From the NCBI GenBank assembly GCA_016712035.1, contig JADJRT010000005.1, forward strand, positions 62,001 to 126,000: 64,000 nt of DNA. Direction: 5' to 3'. Of the stretch, positions 63,179 through 64,000 are shown one piece after another. The DNA comes from Flammeovirgaceae bacterium. GTDB lineage: Bacteria > Bacteroidota > Bacteroidia > Cytophagales > Cyclobacteriaceae. The position numbers and the translations under genes were made by a program. The notes beneath the pieces were generated by a model. The model saw only the letters and a list, made by a program, of their open reading frames with translations. It made no database searches and was not told the origin of the DNA. Each line of letters opens with the position of its first letter. Within the stretch, counting starts at the first letter, position 1.

Positions 63179-64000
63179 ATGAATTTTCAGAAAGCAAATA
63201 ACATTACCGGTTGGCTGGCATTTGGTGTAGCCCTGATTACCTATTGGCTTACGATGGAAGAAACCGCCAGTTATTGGGATTGTGGCGAATTTATAGCGGT
63301 TTCTTACAAACTTCAGGTGCCCCACCCTCCGGGTGCACCGCTATTTCTCCTCATGGGCCGTTTTTCTCCTTTTTAGCGTTAGGTGATGTTACCAAAGTAG
63401 CCTACTGGATAAACTTCATGAGCGTGCTGGCTAGTGCCTTCACCATTTTATTCCTCTTTTGGTCAATAACCCTTTTTTGGCCGCAAAATGATGGGGCTTA
63501 AAAATGACTCAGAAATTGCGGGTACAAACATTTGGGTGTTGATGGGTGCCGGCCTGGTTGGAGCGCTGGCTTATACCTTTTCTGATTCGTTTTGGTTTTC
63601 GGCAGTGGAAGCGGAAGTATATGCCATGTCGTCATTCTTTACTGCCTTTGTGGTGTGGGGAATTTTAAAATGGGATGTAATCGAAGATGAAAGCAAAGCA
63701 AACCGTTGGTTGCTACTGATGTCCTATATGGTGGGGCTCTCTATCGGAATTCACTTACTAAACTTAGTTACCCTACCTGCGCTGGGATTGATTTATTATT
63801 TCAAAAAATTTAAACCAACCACCTGGGGCGTAATTGCCGCCTTGGGAATCAGTGGTGGTCTGGTTTTGTTTATCAACGATTTTATCGTACCGGGTTTACC
63901 AACCCTTGCTGGTCACTTCGAAGTTTTCTTTGTAAACACGCTCGGGTTATTCTTTGGATCGGGCGCGTTAGTTTTCTTTTTGCTGTTGATTGGTGGATTG
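63179..64000 (+). CDS. DUF2723 protein (GT117-type), N-terminal part, frameshifted, runs off window
   Basis: Opens MNFQKANNITGWLAFGVALITYWLTMEETASYWDCGEFIAVSYKLQVPHPPGAPLF, the hallmark of the DUF2723 family (EPTxSxWDCGEFI and HPPGAP). The family is polytopic and distantly PMT/GT-C-like, thought to glycosylate proteins or envelope molecules in Bacteroidota. The frame breaks first in the five-base T run at 63361-63365 (six would give GRFFSFLALGDV) and again near 63475. From 63488 a frame runs open to base 64000, reading SDSFWFSAVEAEVYAMSSFFTAFVVW, then GLSIGIHLLNLVTLPAL. The rest lies outside the window. Confidence 0.87.

Overview
The window looks like chromosomal DNA of a member of the Bacteroidota, probably order Cytophagales. 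Support comes from two proteins with type IX secretion (T9SS) C-terminal sorting domains, a DUF2723 protein, a DUF3467 gene behind rpoC, a large Bacteroidota-type alpha-2-macroglobulin, a fused DAHP synthase/chorismate mutase, and several promoters of the form TTTG-N19-TAnnTTTG (the Bacteroidota -33/-7 pattern). The genus cannot be named from the sequence.

Layout. 0-11 kb: amidohydrolase fragment, beta-propeller T9SS protein, alpha-2-macroglobulin, two small membrane proteins separated by copies of a palindromic repeat, outer-membrane beta-barrel, D,D-carboxypeptidase. 11-15.6 kb: a minus-strand aromatic amino acid operon (pheA, aminotransferase, tyrA, DAHP synthase/chorismate mutase) preceded by a leader that I read as a ribosome-dependent attenuator with a Phe/Tyr-rich leader peptide; this is the most interesting item in the window. 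15.7-17.7 kb: lipoprotein, SET-domain protein, TauE/SafE permease. 17.8-35.1 kb: minus-strand information-processing block, read in transcription order as tRNA-Tyr, -Gly, -Thr, tuf, tRNA-Trp, secE, nusG, rplK, rplA, rplJ, rplL, rpoB, rpoC, DUF3467, then rpsL, rpsG, fusA, rpsJ. 35.2-42.4 kb: DUF721 gene, recF, pdhA, a TPR membrane protein, ribH, icd, panB, a phosphoribosyltransferase and an Lrp/AsnC regulator. 42.5-46 kb: PKD-repeat T9SS protein. 46-61 kb: a surface polysaccharide cluster (glycosyltransferases, WecB-type epimerase, flippase, polymerase-like protein, methyltransferases) with a translationally coupled sugar-amidination trio (WbpG-like/HisH-like/HisF-like). 61-64 kb: TPR protein, membrane protein, start of a DUF2723 protein.

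Data quality. About sixteen genes are broken by frameshifts, including normally indispensable single-copy ones (rplK, icd). Where I could work out the repair, it is a one-base change, nearly always in a run of identical bases, so these are probably assembly or sequencing errors rather than pseudogenes. I give such genes as one span and note the breaks.

How genes work together. The aromatic operon joins the first committed step (DAHP synthase) with the prephenate branch to Phe and Tyr, which fits control by Phe/Tyr supply. In the translation/transcription block, three promoters with the same TTTG-N19-TAnnTTTG pattern start the tRNA-tuf, tRNA-Trp-secE and rpsL units; two of them overlap the terminator of the unit before.
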